Positions 27,080 through 35,541 of a stretch of DNA of 64,000 nucleotides are shown here, one piece after another. Where the stretch lies: contig CADALO010000005.1 of assembly GCA_902788805.1 (NCBI GenBank), positions 27,694-91,693 on the forward strand, written 5' to 3'. Below the pieces are notes generated by a model. The model was not told where the DNA came from. It saw only the letters and a program-made list of their open reading frames with translations, and made no database searches. Source of the stretch: an uncultured Bacteroidota bacterium (GTDB taxonomy: Bacteria; Bacteroidota; Bacteroidia; Bacteroidales; P3). A program made the translations under genes and the position numbers. Each line of letters begins with the position of its first letter. Positions within the stretch are counted from its first letter, which is position 1.

Positions 27080-28735
27080 CTACTTCTTCACCAGCCGCTT
27101 GTTCGTCACGCCGGCCGAAGTGGTGATGCGGACAACGTAGGTGCCGGCAGGATAGGCCGACAGGTCGAGCGTCGCCGAATGGCCGTCGGCATCGAATGCC
27201 GCAATCAGCTTGCCGTCGCTGCCGAACAGCTCAACCTTGTGCAACCTGTGCGACGAATAAACCGACACCTTGTCGCTCGTCGGGTTGGGCATCAGATAGG
27301 TATGATGCCCTATGGCATCCTCAATCCCCTCCGGGTCGTCGCCGCCCGGGTTGGGGTTGGGCACATAGAAGCGCACCGTGTCGCTCCACTCGCTGACGTT
27401 CGTGCTGTCGCACCACGCACGAACCATAGCGCTGTACCACGCCGCCGTGTCGAGGCCGTCCACATCCAGATACTCCACCACGCTATGCAGCAGTATCGTG
27501 TCGCCTCCGCCGTCGCTCCACAATGCCAACTCCCACAAGCCCACATCGCTGTTATCCCATCTCGCGACCACGCTGCCCGCAGTCGCCATTGTCTGCACAC
27601 GCAGTCCTTCTGGCACAGGGCACGGCCTGACAATATAGTCCGACACCCTAAAGCCGAAAACACTCGACCACGGGCTTGTGTTGATGTGGAACGTGTCGCA
27701 TACCGACATAACCTTCACGTTATACCTTAACGATGTATCCAGCCCATATAGCGTCAGGCGGTTCGTCTCCACGCCGAACAGCATACCGCTGTCGGGCACC
27801 GTGCCGTCAGCCCACAACAGCACCTCCCACATCTCCGCCTCGCTGCTGTCCCACGATACGGTTATGCTGTCCATATCCGCCTCAATCACACCCAAACCCG
27901 TCGGCATCTGACAATCGTAATAAACATAGTCAGTGTCGATTATAGCGAAAAAAGGATAGAAATGGTATTGACAGCCAACAAGCTGGAATGACGATGTGTC
28001 AAAACTTGGATCATAATTTGCCGGTGGATGAGCTACAATATAGGGCCAATAATAGTGCACTAAAGCCACCGGTGGATTGCAGGGCAACATATATGGTGGT
28101 GTCGTAATGGAAGCATTACAATTAAAATCAGGGTAAAAAGTTGCCAAATGTTCTGGTTGGCCAAAGCTATAATTCTCATCACCAGTGTTCATTCCGTGAC
28201 ACAGATTATTATGTGTAGTTCCTCCTATATAAAACCGCCCGCTTACCAAAATAGGTTTATCAAAATACACCTCATATACATCTATTGAGTCTCTTCCGTT
28301 ACCAAGTTTCACCTCCATTTTATAGTTTGGTTCCAATGTGTCCCATCGTCCTTCGCCTAGCTTGTTATAGTTTGTATCGTACATTATAAACCATTCGGGC
28401 AAACGGTTTGTATCAATTGTAAACATCGGTTCAAAAAGATGTACTGTTTTTGCCATACCTGCTATGCCACGCACAACCATAGGTGTATTGGCTTGACAAG
28501 CCCTGCCCCAGTATACGTCAGAACGTCTGTCATAGTACCAGTTGTTAATCATCGAAACTGGATAAGGCATTGAGTTCGGGTGCAGGTGCTCGTACCTGTC
28601 AATCCAGTTCGTGTCCCAGTAGTAAAGATCAGCCTTGCGATCGCCAAACGGGATTACAGGCAAAGTGCTCTGGGCAAAGACGGTGCCGGCATAAGCTATT
28701 AAATATAGAAATAAAAAAACAGATAATCTTTTCAT
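27080..28735 (-). CDS. T9SS type A cargo with two fibronectin-like repeats, paralog 1
   Basis: The 551-residue protein has a signal peptide ending near FAQ (residue 22), an N-terminal domain of about 270 residues beginning TLPVIPFGDRKADLYYWDTNWIDRYEHLHPN, two Fn3-like repeats (about 280-375 and 380-470; each with SWDSSE/RWDNSD and W.W.DG motifs), and a type A sorting domain (YLMPNPTSDKVSVY ... AGTYVVRI ... NKRLVKK). It is exported through type IX secretion. It follows its paralog by 18 bases. The role is unknown. Confidence 0.8.
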   Translation of the reverse strand: MKRLSVFLFLYLIAYAGTVFAQSTLPVIPFGDRKADLYYWDTNWIDRYEHLHPNSMPYPVSMINNWYYDRRSDVYWGRACQANTPMVVRGIAGMAKTVHLFEPMFTIDTNRLPEWFIMYDTNYNKLGEGRWDTLEPNYKMEVKLGNGRDSIDVYEVYFDKPILVSGRFYIGGTTHNNLCHGMNTGDENYSFGQPEHLATFYPDFNCNASITTPPYMLPCNPPVALVHYYWPYIVAHPPANYDPSFDTSSFQLVGCQYHFYPFFAIIDTDYVYYDCQMPTGLGVIEADMDSITVSWDSSEAEMWEVLLWADGTVPDSGMLFGVETNRLTLYGLDTSLRYNVKVMSVCDTFHINTSPWSSVFGFRVSDYIVRPCPVPEGLRVQTMATAGSVVARWDNSDVGLWELALWSDGGGDTILLHSVVEYLDVDGLDTAAWYSAMVRAWCDSTNVSEWSDTVRFYVPNPNPGGDDPEGIEDAIGHHTYLMPNPTSDKVSVYSSHRLHKVELFGSDGKLIAAFDADGHSATLDLSAYPAGTYVVRITTSAGVTNKRLVKK

Positions 28736-28753
28736 ATATATTCAATTACAATC

Positions 28754-30415
28754 CTATTTCTTCACCAGCCGCTTGTTCGTCACGCCGGCCGAAGTGGTGA
28801 TGCGGACAACGTAGGTGCCGGCAGGATAGGCCGACAGGTCGAGCGTTGCCGAATGGCCGTCGGCCTCGTATGCCGCAACAGGCTTGCCGTCGCTGCCGAA
28901 CAGCTCAACCTTGCGCAACCTGTGCGACGAATAAACCGACACCTTGTCGCTCGTCGGGTTGGGCATCAGATAGGTATGCTGCCCTATGGCATCCTCAATC
29001 CCCTCCGGGTCGTCACCGCCCGGATTGGGGTTGGGCACATAGAAACGCACCGTGTCGCTCCACTCGCTGACGTTCGTGCTGTCGCACACACCACGCACAC
29101 TGGCAATATACCACGCCGCAGTGTCAAGGTCGTCGACCTCCACGTACTCCACCGCGCTCTGCAGCAGTATCGTGTCGCCTCCGCCGTCGCTCCACAATGC
29201 CAACTCCCACAAACCGACATCACTGTTGTCCCATCTCGCGACCACACTGCCCGCAGTCGCCATTGTCTGCACACGCAGTCCTTCTGGCACAGGGCACGGC
29301 CTGACAATATAGTCCGACACCCTAAAGCCGAAGACATTCGACCACGGGCTCGTATTGATATGGAACGTATCGCACACCGCCTGGACCTTCACATTGTAAT
29401 GCCGTGCAGTGTCCAAGCCGTACAGCGTCAGCCAGTTCGTCTCAACACTGAACAGCATCCCGCTGTCGGGCTCCACACCGTCTGTCCACAACAGTACATC
29501 CCACATCTCCGCCTCGCTGCTGTCCCACGATATGGTTATTCTATCCACATCAGCTTCAATCACACCCAAACCTGTCGGCTGCTGACAATCAATATACACA
29601 TAGTTCGTGTCGATTATGGCGAAGAAGGGATAGAACATACATAGGTTATAATCATAAAAGAATTGACTTGTGTCAAAATCACCTAAACCGCTACTTCCAT
29701 AAAAAATATAATGTGTCACGTATGGCCAATAATAACGATACATTAGTACATTAGCATTATCGGGCGGACATTTGCTATATGACAAATCTGGTGAATATCC
29801 ATAATATCCATAATATCTTGTAAAAATATGCTCTAATCTATAATCTCCATAAGGTTCTTCTGCCGTGCGTCCCAAGCGTAAATTATTGTGTGTAGTACCC
29901 CCCACATAAAACAATCCGCTTACAAGTATCGGTTTGTCAAAATAAACTTCATACACTTTTAATGTATCTCTAAGCCATCTATGCCTAAACTCCATTCTAT
30001 AAGCAGGTTGATTGGCATACCAATCCCCCTCTCCGAGCAAGTTGCTGTTTGCATCATAAATTTTAAATTGTTCTGGCAACCTGCCACTCAAAGTTGTATC
30101 CAATGTAATCATCAAATAATTATCATTTATAGGAGAGACTTCAACCGCACCTGCGACTCCTCTAACCAATATTGGCGTTTCAGCCACACAAGCCCTTGCC
30201 AAAAAAAAATCGCCAAATAAATCAGGGTAGTTCATATGTCTCATTGATGGATAATTAGTCTCATTGGGATGCAACTGCTCATATCTATCTATCCAGTTTG
30301 TGTCCCAGTAATACAAGTCCGCCTTGCGCTCGCCGAACGGGATCACAGGCAACGTATTTTGAGCGCAGGCTATGCCTGAAATCAGAACTAAAACAACAGT
30401 ACATATTCTTTTCAT
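28754..30415 (-). CDS. T9SS type A cargo with two fibronectin-like repeats, paralog 2
   Basis: The 553-residue protein shares the whole architecture of its neighbour: signal peptide, the TLPVIPFGERKADLYYWDTNWIDRYEQLHPNE start, two Fn3-like repeats and the type A sorting domain. By eye the last 250 codons are nearly identical at DNA level, while the central N-terminal domain differs in many residues. It leads the two-gene unit, with a -7 box upstream at 30489-30496. A third, broken copy of the sorting domain lies at 30629-30733. Confidence 0.8.
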   Translation of the reverse strand: MKRICTVVLVLISGIACAQNTLPVIPFGERKADLYYWDTNWIDRYEQLHPNETNYPSMRHMNYPDLFGDFFLARACVAETPILVRGVAGAVEVSPINDNYLMITLDTTLSGRLPEQFKIYDANSNLLGEGDWYANQPAYRMEFRHRWLRDTLKVYEVYFDKPILVSGLFYVGGTTHNNLRLGRTAEEPYGDYRLEHIFTRYYGYYGYSPDLSYSKCPPDNANVLMYRYYWPYVTHYIFYGSSGLGDFDTSQFFYDYNLCMFYPFFAIIDTNYVYIDCQQPTGLGVIEADVDRITISWDSSEAEMWDVLLWTDGVEPDSGMLFSVETNWLTLYGLDTARHYNVKVQAVCDTFHINTSPWSNVFGFRVSDYIVRPCPVPEGLRVQTMATAGSVVARWDNSDVGLWELALWSDGGGDTILLQSAVEYVEVDDLDTAAWYIASVRGVCDSTNVSEWSDTVRFYVPNPNPGGDDPEGIEDAIGQHTYLMPNPTSDKVSVYSSHRLRKVELFGSDGKPVAAYEADGHSATLDLSAYPAGTYVVRITTSAGVTNKRLVKK

Positions 30416-30628
30416 AGCTGTAAAAATATAAAATCAACAAATTGTATCACAACGAATTATACCCAAGCACCCACTATCTTTCCATTTGCAAATATACAAA
30501 AAATTCTAAAATAAAAGATTGTTTTTTACACCATAAGTTACCGATATGCAATAGTAAACCATCTTGCCGACTCAAAAAAAGGCCATCAACAAGAAGAAGC
30601 CCCCAGGGATAAATATATCCCCAAGTTC

Positions 30629-30733
30629 CTACTTCTTCACCAGCCGCTTGTTCGTCACGCCGTCTAAGGTGGTGAGGTGGACAAAATAAACACCCGGCGG
30701 ACAGGCCCCGAAGCGGAACTTGACGGTGCGCTA
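30629..30733 (-). pseudogene. decayed C-terminus of a third T9SS paralog
   Basis: On the minus strand, 34 codons before the TAG at 30631-30629 read as the end of a type A sorting domain (PPGVYFVHLTTLDG, then VTNKRLVKK and stop). The last ten residues equal those of the two neighbouring proteins. An in-frame TAG at 30733-30731 blocks it upstream and no start codon exists. Confidence 0.75.
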
Positions 30734-30850
30734 TGCCCAGGTTTGTGCCGCCCCGTCAAATTCCGATTCATTTTATAAAAAAAACACCCAAAACCGGCCA
30801 AAATCGACACACGTCAACTCTCTGATTTCCACGTATCATATTCCTATCAA

Positions 30851-30894
30851 ACTTTACTCAAAGTTTTATATAACTTTTATTAAATTTTGAGTTA
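30851..30894. repeat. 11-bp-phased T-tract direct repeats
   Basis: Four consecutive 11-bp units (actttactcaa, agttttatata, acttttattaa, attttgagtta) place T-tracts in helical phase. This could bend DNA. It lies about 120 bases upstream of the DUF6266 gene. Confidence 0.5.
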
Positions 30895-31012
30895 GTAAAC
30901 AATAATAGAGCTTTGATAGAGTTATGGTAGGAAAATGATTCAGCGGAGGCCTTGCGAGGGCCTGCGCCGATGGAGAACAAAAGATTGACAAACCACAAAA
31001 AAGAAATGTACT

Positions 31013-31798
31013 ATGGCAACAACAAAAGGCTTATTTCCAGAGGGTTTCAGCGGCAGAGTGGGCAATTTGGTCTGCTATCAATGGCGCGGCAAATGCTGCG
31101 TGAGGTCGATGCCGACGCACTACAGCGATGCGCAGACCGAGCACCAGCTGGCGCAGCGTGCGCTGTTCAAGGCAATGGTCGGCTTTGCCCGACGCGCGAG
31201 GGTAGTGCTGCGACAGGGACTGAAGACGGCGAGCTTCAATGCGCATATCACTGAGTACAACTACTTTATGCGCATCAACAAGGGTTGCTTCGCTATTGCA
31301 GACGGAGGTCTGGAAGTCGACTACGAGAATCTGATTATGGCCGATGGGCCGGTGGCGCCGGTGGCGTTCGGGGCTCCGCGGCTGCTGGACGACACGACGA
31401 TAAGCATTGATTTCGAGAAGAATCCGCTGCATCGGGTGGTGAGCCCCGACGACTGCGTCTATCTGGCCGCCTATTGTCCCGAACTGGGCGACTTCGACTT
31501 GTCGGCCGCCGTTTTCCGACGCAGCAACCAATTGACGATGAGTCTCAACCCTTATTGGGCGGGGCGCGAGGTACACCTGTGGGGCTTTGTGGTCGACAGC
31601 AAGGGCCGGGCCTCGATGAGTCAATATTTAGGCTGCGGCACTCTGTCGGTAGACGAGGCCGAGGAAGAAGCGCAAACACCTATAGACGAGGAGCTTGCAT
31701 CGACAGCGGGCGACACTATTTCGACTGCTGACCGTCGAGAAGGTCGATCGAATAGTGCAGGCCCACGTTCTGGCGACGTGCCATTGCCTGCTTGGTGA
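31013..31798 (+). CDS. DUF6266 family protein
   Basis: The 261-residue protein starts KGLFPEGFSGRVGNLVCYQWRGKCCVRSMP, the typical DUF6266 opening, followed by the QRALFKAMVGFARRA helix. DUF6266 is a Bacteroidota family of unknown function. The predicted protein runs 83 bases past the end of the convergent nadB gene, so its last 27 residues (after about residue 234) are encoded antisense to NadB and look compositionally odd (RREGRSNSAGPRSGD). The ancestral stop has probably been lost. Confidence 0.75.
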   Translation: MATTKGLFPEGFSGRVGNLVCYQWRGKCCVRSMPTHYSDAQTEHQLAQRALFKAMVGFARRARVVLRQGLKTASFNAHITEYNYFMRINKGCFAIADGGLEVDYENLIMADGPVAPVAFGAPRLLDDTTISIDFEKNPLHRVVSPDDCVYLAAYCPELGDFDLSAAVFRRSNQLTMSLNPYWAGREVHLWGFVVDSKGRASMSQYLGCGTLSVDEAEEEAQTPIDEELASTAGDTISTADRREGRSNSAGPRSGDVPLPAW

Positions 31799-33299
31799 TG
31801 AGGTAGGCGCAGGCTATGAGGTTGCGCAGCTCAGCGAGGGGTTCGGCAAGGACCGAGCGGTTGTAGAGGTCTTCGGTCTCACGGAATATCAGGTTGAGGC
31901 GGTCGAAGGCGCGCTGCAGGCGCAGGTCGCTGCGGACAATGCCGACATAGTTCGACATAATTTCCTGCAACTCCTTCTTTGTCTGCGTGATAAGCACCAT
32001 CTCTTCGTTCAGCACCATCCCTTCGGCATTCCAGTCGGGGATTTCGGCGTTGCGGTTCTCGAATTTTGAGTTCTGGAGTTTGGCGATGGCGTCCATTGCG
32101 GCGTTGTGGGCATAGACCACAGCCTCAAGCAACGAGTTGCTTGCCAGGCGGTTGCCACCGTGCAGGCCTGTGCAGGAGCACTCGCCGGCGGCATAGAGGT
32201 GGTGGATGGAGCTTTCGCCGTTGGTGTCGACCTTGATACCGCCGCATTGGTAGTGGGCCGCGGGACGCACAGGAATCATATCCTTGGTGATATTGATGCC
32301 GAGTTCGAGGCATTTGGCGTAGATGGTCGGGAAGCCGTTGATAAGCTCGTTCTTGCCTATGCCGCGGGCGTCGAGCCACACGTGCTCGACACCGGCCAGT
32401 TTCATCTCGTTGTCGATAGCGCGGGCCACGATGTCGCGCGGCGCCAGCGAGAGACGCTTGTCGTATTTCTGCATAAACTCCTTGCCGTCCTTGTCCTTGA
32501 GGATGGCTCCGGCGCCGCGCATTGCCTCGGTGATGAGGAAGGCGGGCTTTTCGGCCGGATTGTAGAGCGACGTGGGGTGGAACTGCATAAACTCCAGGTC
32601 CTTGAGCACGCCGCGTGCGCGATGCACCATTGCCACGCCGTCGCCCGTCGAGATGATGGGCGTGGTGGTGGTGGTGTAGACGTTGCCCATACCGCCTGTG
32701 GCGAGCAGGGTGAACTTGGCCAGATATGTGTCAATCTCGTTGGTCTGCGTGTTGAGGGCGTAGACGCCGTAGCATTCGATGTCGGGCGTGTGCTTGGTGA
32801 CGCGCTGGCCCAAGTGGTGCTGGGTGATGATGTCGATGGCAAACTGATTCTCTTTCAGCTCGATGTTGGGGTGGTCGTGGATGGCTTGCAGCAGTCCGCG
32901 CTCAATCTCGGCACCGGTGTTGTCCTTGTGGTGAAGGATGCGGAACTCGGAGTGGCCGCCTTCGCGGTGCAGGTCGAACTTGCCTCCTTTCGATTTGTCG
33001 AATTCCACGCCGTAGCGCACCAGCTCTTCGATGCGCTGAGGCGCCTCGCGGATGGTCATTTCAACCACGTTGCGGTCGCAGATACCGTCGCCGGCAACGA
33101 GGGTGTCGGCAATATGTTTGTCGAAGCTGTCGGTGTCGTACATCACGGCGGCGATACCGCCCTGGGCGTACTTGGTCGAGCCTTCGGAGGCGTCGCCTTT
33201 GGTGAGGATGCACACTTTGCCGTAAGGAGCCACTTTGAGCGCAAAGCTCAGTCCGGCAATACCGGAGCCAATCACAAGAAAATCAACTTGATGACGCAT
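31716..33299 (-). CDS. nadB: L-aspartate oxidase
   Basis: Counted from the ATG at 33299 the protein has 527 residues, with the FAD-binding motif FLVIGSGIAGLSFALK at the N-terminus, KYAQGGIAAV, and the substrate region HPTSLY and RPAAHYQCGGI. NadB oxidises aspartate to iminoaspartate, the first step of de novo NAD synthesis. An in-frame ATG 25 codons upstream is rejected because it overlaps the promoter. nadA and nadC are not in the window. The 3' end overlaps the DUF6266 gene by 83 bases. Confidence 0.95.
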   Translation of the reverse strand: MRHQVDFLVIGSGIAGLSFALKVAPYGKVCILTKGDASEGSTKYAQGGIAAVMYDTDSFDKHIADTLVAGDGICDRNVVEMTIREAPQRIEELVRYGVEFDKSKGGKFDLHREGGHSEFRILHHKDNTGAEIERGLLQAIHDHPNIELKENQFAIDIITQHHLGQRVTKHTPDIECYGVYALNTQTNEIDTYLAKFTLLATGGMGNVYTTTTTPIISTGDGVAMVHRARGVLKDLEFMQFHPTSLYNPAEKPAFLITEAMRGAGAILKDKDGKEFMQKYDKRLSLAPRDIVARAIDNEMKLAGVEHVWLDARGIGKNELINGFPTIYAKCLELGINITKDMIPVRPAAHYQCGGIKVDTNGESSIHHLYAAGECSCTGLHGGNRLASNSLLEAVVYAHNAAMDAIAKLQNSKFENRNAEIPDWNAEGMVLNEEMVLITQTKKELQEIMSNYVGIVRSDLRLQRAFDRLNLIFRETEDLYNRSVLAEPLAELRNLIACAYLITKQAMARRQNVGLHYSIDLLDGQQSK

Positions 33300-33344
33300 A
33301 CAATTTAACTTAATTGATGTTTCAGTTCTTTGTTTTTCAGACTG

Positions 33345-33375
33345 CAAAAGTACACATTTCCGCTGATTTGGCAAA
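33345..33375 (-). promoter_or_regulatory. nadB promoter
   Basis: On the minus strand TTTG (33375-33372) and TACTTTTG (33352-33345) are exactly 19 bases apart, a full match to the Bacteroidota consensus. It lies 46 bases before the chosen start and argues against the longer start at 33374. Confidence 0.72.
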
Positions 33376-33390
33376 ATATTTTATGCTTTT

Positions 33391-33419
33391 ATAACGCATT
33401 GGGACGGCAAACATTGCGT
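33391..33419. repeat. left direct repeat flanking the PIN toxin-antitoxin pair
   Basis: The 29 bases beginning ATAACGCATTGGGACGG recur at 34202-34230 with four differences, in the same orientation. Similarity continues more loosely for about 50 bases. The pair encloses the toxin and antitoxin genes. Confidence 0.7.
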
Positions 33420-33489
33420 TGCCCAAGGCAGCGGGAGAATAATAAATATGTCCGTGTCGGGAAAAGAACGATTCTCCTATTTCGTCATT

Positions 33490-33900
33490 TCATTCTTTCG
33501 ATTGTATTATCCGCAGCATTTCAGCAGGAGTGACAACTTTGCTGACGGGTGGGAAATGACGAGTGTTGCCGGTGACAAGGTAGGCATCCTCGACCGAGAG
33601 CGCGACCTCGTAAAACACTATGTCGTCGGCATCCGGGAAATTCCACTCGGCTGGGGTGCGGTCGGCTGCAATGCCACTGCGTATCGCGTTAATCACAGCC
33701 TCGATGCGTTGCGCGGAAAATCCGAACTTGCCACGACTCAAAACCTCGGTATATTCGTTGATTATATCCTCGTTGTAAACGGGAATGATTGTGCGGTCAA
33801 GTATGTGGTTTAGCAGCTCTACCGTCGGGGAACTCACGTTGCTGGTGAGCAAGGCCGAAACCAATACGTTTGTGTCGAAAACAGCGTAGTATCGTTTCAT
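33490..33900 (-). CDS. PIN-domain toxin
   Basis: The 136-residue protein has the PIN acidic residues in AVFDTNVLVSALL, EDIINEYTEVL and DADDIVFYEVA, with YLVTGNTRHFP near the end, where Asn replaces the more common Asp. PIN toxins are RNases, often cutting tRNA or mRNA. It lies 5 bases after a 91-residue gene that would be its antitoxin. Direct repeats flank the pair, which suggests acquisition as a module. Confidence 0.85.
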   Translation of the reverse strand: MKRYYAVFDTNVLVSALLTSNVSSPTVELLNHILDRTIIPVYNEDIINEYTEVLSRGKFGFSAQRIEAVINAIRSGIAADRTPAEWNFPDADDIVFYEVALSVEDAYLVTGNTRHFPPVSKVVTPAEMLRIIQSKE

Positions 33901-33905
33901 TGGAC

Positions 33906-34181
33906 CTATTCCTGCGAGTGGGCTTTGCGTGCAAGACGTGCCTGCTTGATTTCAGCATTTATTTCGTCGAGACTCATATCCGAGTTGCCGTTGGCCTCGC
34001 TCTGACTGCGCATCTCCTCAATAGCGATGCGAGCCTGTTCCATAATCAACGCGTCGTCCTCCTTGGTGCTCTCAACAAGACGGTCGGCCAGCCAGCGGCG
34101 GTCGGATACCGACATAGGCAACCCCTGCAGATAATTCCACAGGTTTGTCATCGCATTGGAGTTATAGGTAGATGTGTTCAT
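33906..34181 (-). CDS. putative antitoxin of the PIN pair
   Basis: The 91-residue protein is rich in Glu, Asp, Ser and Arg and mostly helical (SVSDRRWLADRLVESTKEDDALIMEQARIAIEEM), with a flexible C-terminus. Size, position upstream of the PIN gene and the 5-base gap fit a cognate antitoxin. No DNA-binding fold can be named with confidence. Confidence 0.65.
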   Translation of the reverse strand: MNTSTYNSNAMTNLWNYLQGLPMSVSDRRWLADRLVESTKEDDALIMEQARIAIEEMRSQSEANGNSDMSLDEINAEIKQARLARKAHSQE

Positions 34182-34201
34182 AATTGTTAATGTTTGACAT
34201 T

Positions 34202-34230
34202 ATAACGCGTTGGGACGGTAAATATTGTGT
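34202..34230. repeat. right direct repeat flanking the PIN toxin-antitoxin pair
   Basis: Begins ATAACGCGTTGGGACGG and matches 33391-33419 at 25 of 29 positions. It sits 20 bases upstream of the antitoxin start. Confidence 0.7.
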
Positions 34231-34255
34231 CGTGCGGGATGGGGGGAAAAATAAA

Positions 34256-34287
34256 TTTGTGCACGTCGGAAAAAGTGCGTATTTTTG
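34256..34287 (+). promoter_or_regulatory. promoter facing the small ORF at 34364
   Basis: TTTG at 34256-34259 and TATTTTTG at 34280-34287 are 20 bases apart, a full consensus match on the plus strand. The only gene-like ORF downstream is the 69-codon one. Confidence 0.65.
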
Positions 34288-34363
34288 CATCCGATTTCAA
34301 CAGGAGATCACGAAGCGTTATATCTTCGTCTTGCGAATGAGAACCTGAGAATTTTTCATTGAG

Positions 34364-34573
34364 ATGCAAGCAAGTGTAATTAAAAAAGGAGAAGGAGAGG
34401 TTGACAAATTATGCCGTTTGATGGAAATGCGAGATGATGGTACTATTTCGGATGAGATTTATGATGCAGTACTTCAAAAATATCATAAAACGGGAATATT
34501 TTTTGGGAAAATAATCCTCATACATTTTATCGAATTGCCTTTCTCTTATAGATATCAAGAATTGCTGAGCTAA
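34364..34573 (+). CDS. small hypothetical protein
   Basis: The 69-residue ORF encodes a charged, probably helical N-terminal half (GEGEVDKLCRLMEMRDDGTISDEIYDAVLQKY) and a hydrophobic second half. It follows a consensus promoter by about 75 bases and ends next to the convergent response regulator. The composition is protein-like, but I recognise no family, and it could be a truncated gene. Confidence 0.4.
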   Translation: MQASVIKKGEGEVDKLCRLMEMRDDGTISDEIYDAVLQKYHKTGIFFGKIILIHFIELPFSYRYQELLS

Positions 34574-34577
34574 GCTA

Positions 34578-35408
34578 TCATTTCCTGAATTCGATGTCAG
34601 AGGCGTCGATGACGTGGTATTGCAGGGCCTTGGCGATGCGGGCGCCCGACTTGTTGACGATGCCGAACTTGCGCGACAGCTCTTTCTGTTTGTCCTGCAC
34701 CGATTTGTCGGTCTCGGCCCATCGCGTCAGGCGCTGGGCTATCTCCTGTGCCGTGCAGCCGGCGGCCTCGAGCAGCAGAATCTCGCGTTCCTCGTCGCTA
34801 ACAGGCTCGTCAAGAGGCGCGTGGCGTTCTCTTTCGAAGTAGAGTTCGGCAGCCTCTTTGAGGGTCAGCATCACAGGGTAGTTGAAGTAGTACTCCTCGC
34901 CACGCTCCAGGCTTTCGATGGCACGGAGGATATTCTCGATTGAGAAGCCGCCCGTGGCGTTCTTGCTGACGAAGGCGTTGGCACCCTTGCGCAAGGCCTC
35001 GAAGACAACTCCGCCGATATCCTTGAGGCGCTGCAGGCGGTTGGTCTCGCTCTGCAACGGGTTGTCGAAGCGTCCCGAGAGGATGATGATTTTAATATCT
35101 TTGCCCAAGGGCGACTTGTAGTTGCGGCGTATGCGGTCGGTGATGGCAATGCCTCCGGTGGGCTCGCCTTGGAACTCCATATCTACGAGCAGATAGTCGG
35201 GACGCGGCCGCTGCGGGTCGTTGAGTGCCGCAAAAAGCTGCGGTCCGCTGGCGAAGGTGTCGAGGACTTCGATTTCCTTGCTTTGCACGTGGCCGTCGTC
35301 GTCCATACGGCAGTCTACAGCCTCGTGCCGCTCGTTGAGCTCATATTTTATTGCCTTTCTGATGAGTGGCTCGTCGTCCACTATCATCACTGTTATCTTG
35401 TCGTCCAT
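34578..35408 (-). CDS. two-component response regulator
   Basis: The 276-residue protein has an N-terminal receiver domain with acidic pocket DDE (11-13), probable phosphoacceptor Asp76 in YLLVDME, and Lys near 145-149 (AFVSKNA). A C-terminal helical part (SDEEREILLLEAAGCTAQEIAQRL) resembles a LuxR/NarL helix-turn-helix. It is encoded directly after the sensor kinase, with an octamer array in the 131-bp spacer, and is presumably its partner. The receiver contains extra residues after D32 (CRMDDDGHVQSKE) compared with minimal receivers. Confidence 0.82.
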   Translation of the reverse strand: MDDKITVMIVDDEPLIRKAIKYELNERHEAVDCRMDDDGHVQSKEIEVLDTFASGPQLFAALNDPQRPRPDYLLVDMEFQGEPTGGIAITDRIRRNYKSPLGKDIKIIILSGRFDNPLQSETNRLQRLKDIGGVVFEALRKGANAFVSKNATGGFSIENILRAIESLERGEEYYFNYPVMLTLKEAAELYFERERHAPLDEPVSDEEREILLLEAAGCTAQEIAQRLTRWAETDKSVQDKQKELSRKFGIVNKSGARIAKALQYHVIDASDIEFRK

Positions 35409-35413
35409 TGGGG

Positions 35414-35541
35414 GGAGGGTTTGAGGGTTGGAGGGTTGAAGGGTTGAAGGGTTGGAGGGTTTGAGGGTTTGAGGGTTGGAGGGTTTGAGGGTTGAAGGGT
35501 TGGAGGGTTTAAGGGTTGGAGGGTTTGAGGGTTTTAGGGTT
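35414..35541. repeat. sixteen 8-bp tandem repeats (NRAGGGTT) between kinase and regulator genes
   Basis: From 35414 every eighth base begins a unit ending AGGGTT (variants ggagggtt, tgagggtt, gaagggtt, taagggtt, ttagggtt) with no interruption for 128 bases. It fills the spacer and overlaps two bases of the kinase stop codon. The plus strand is G-rich in GGG runs every eight bases; the transcript carries AACCCTYN. Confidence 0.95.

Larger units (their letters stand above)
30416..31012. other. 597-bp spacer: promoter, gene remnant and phased A/T repeats
   Basis: This spacer has no complete gene. It holds a -7 box for the T9SS pair (TATATTTG, 30496-30489 on the minus strand), the remnant of a T9SS gene (30629-30733) and an 11-bp-phased T-tract array (30851-30894). 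I see no clear promoter for the DUF6266 gene. Confidence 0.7.

Noticed and set aside
31013..31798. DUF6266 protein as a phage or conjugative component
   Set aside because: No other phage or conjugation gene is nearby and the family has no assigned role, so I made no such claim.
33300..33374. 25-residue N-terminal extension of NadB
   Set aside because: The extension overlaps a full-consensus promoter (33345-33375) and the family starts at MRHQVDFLVIGSG.
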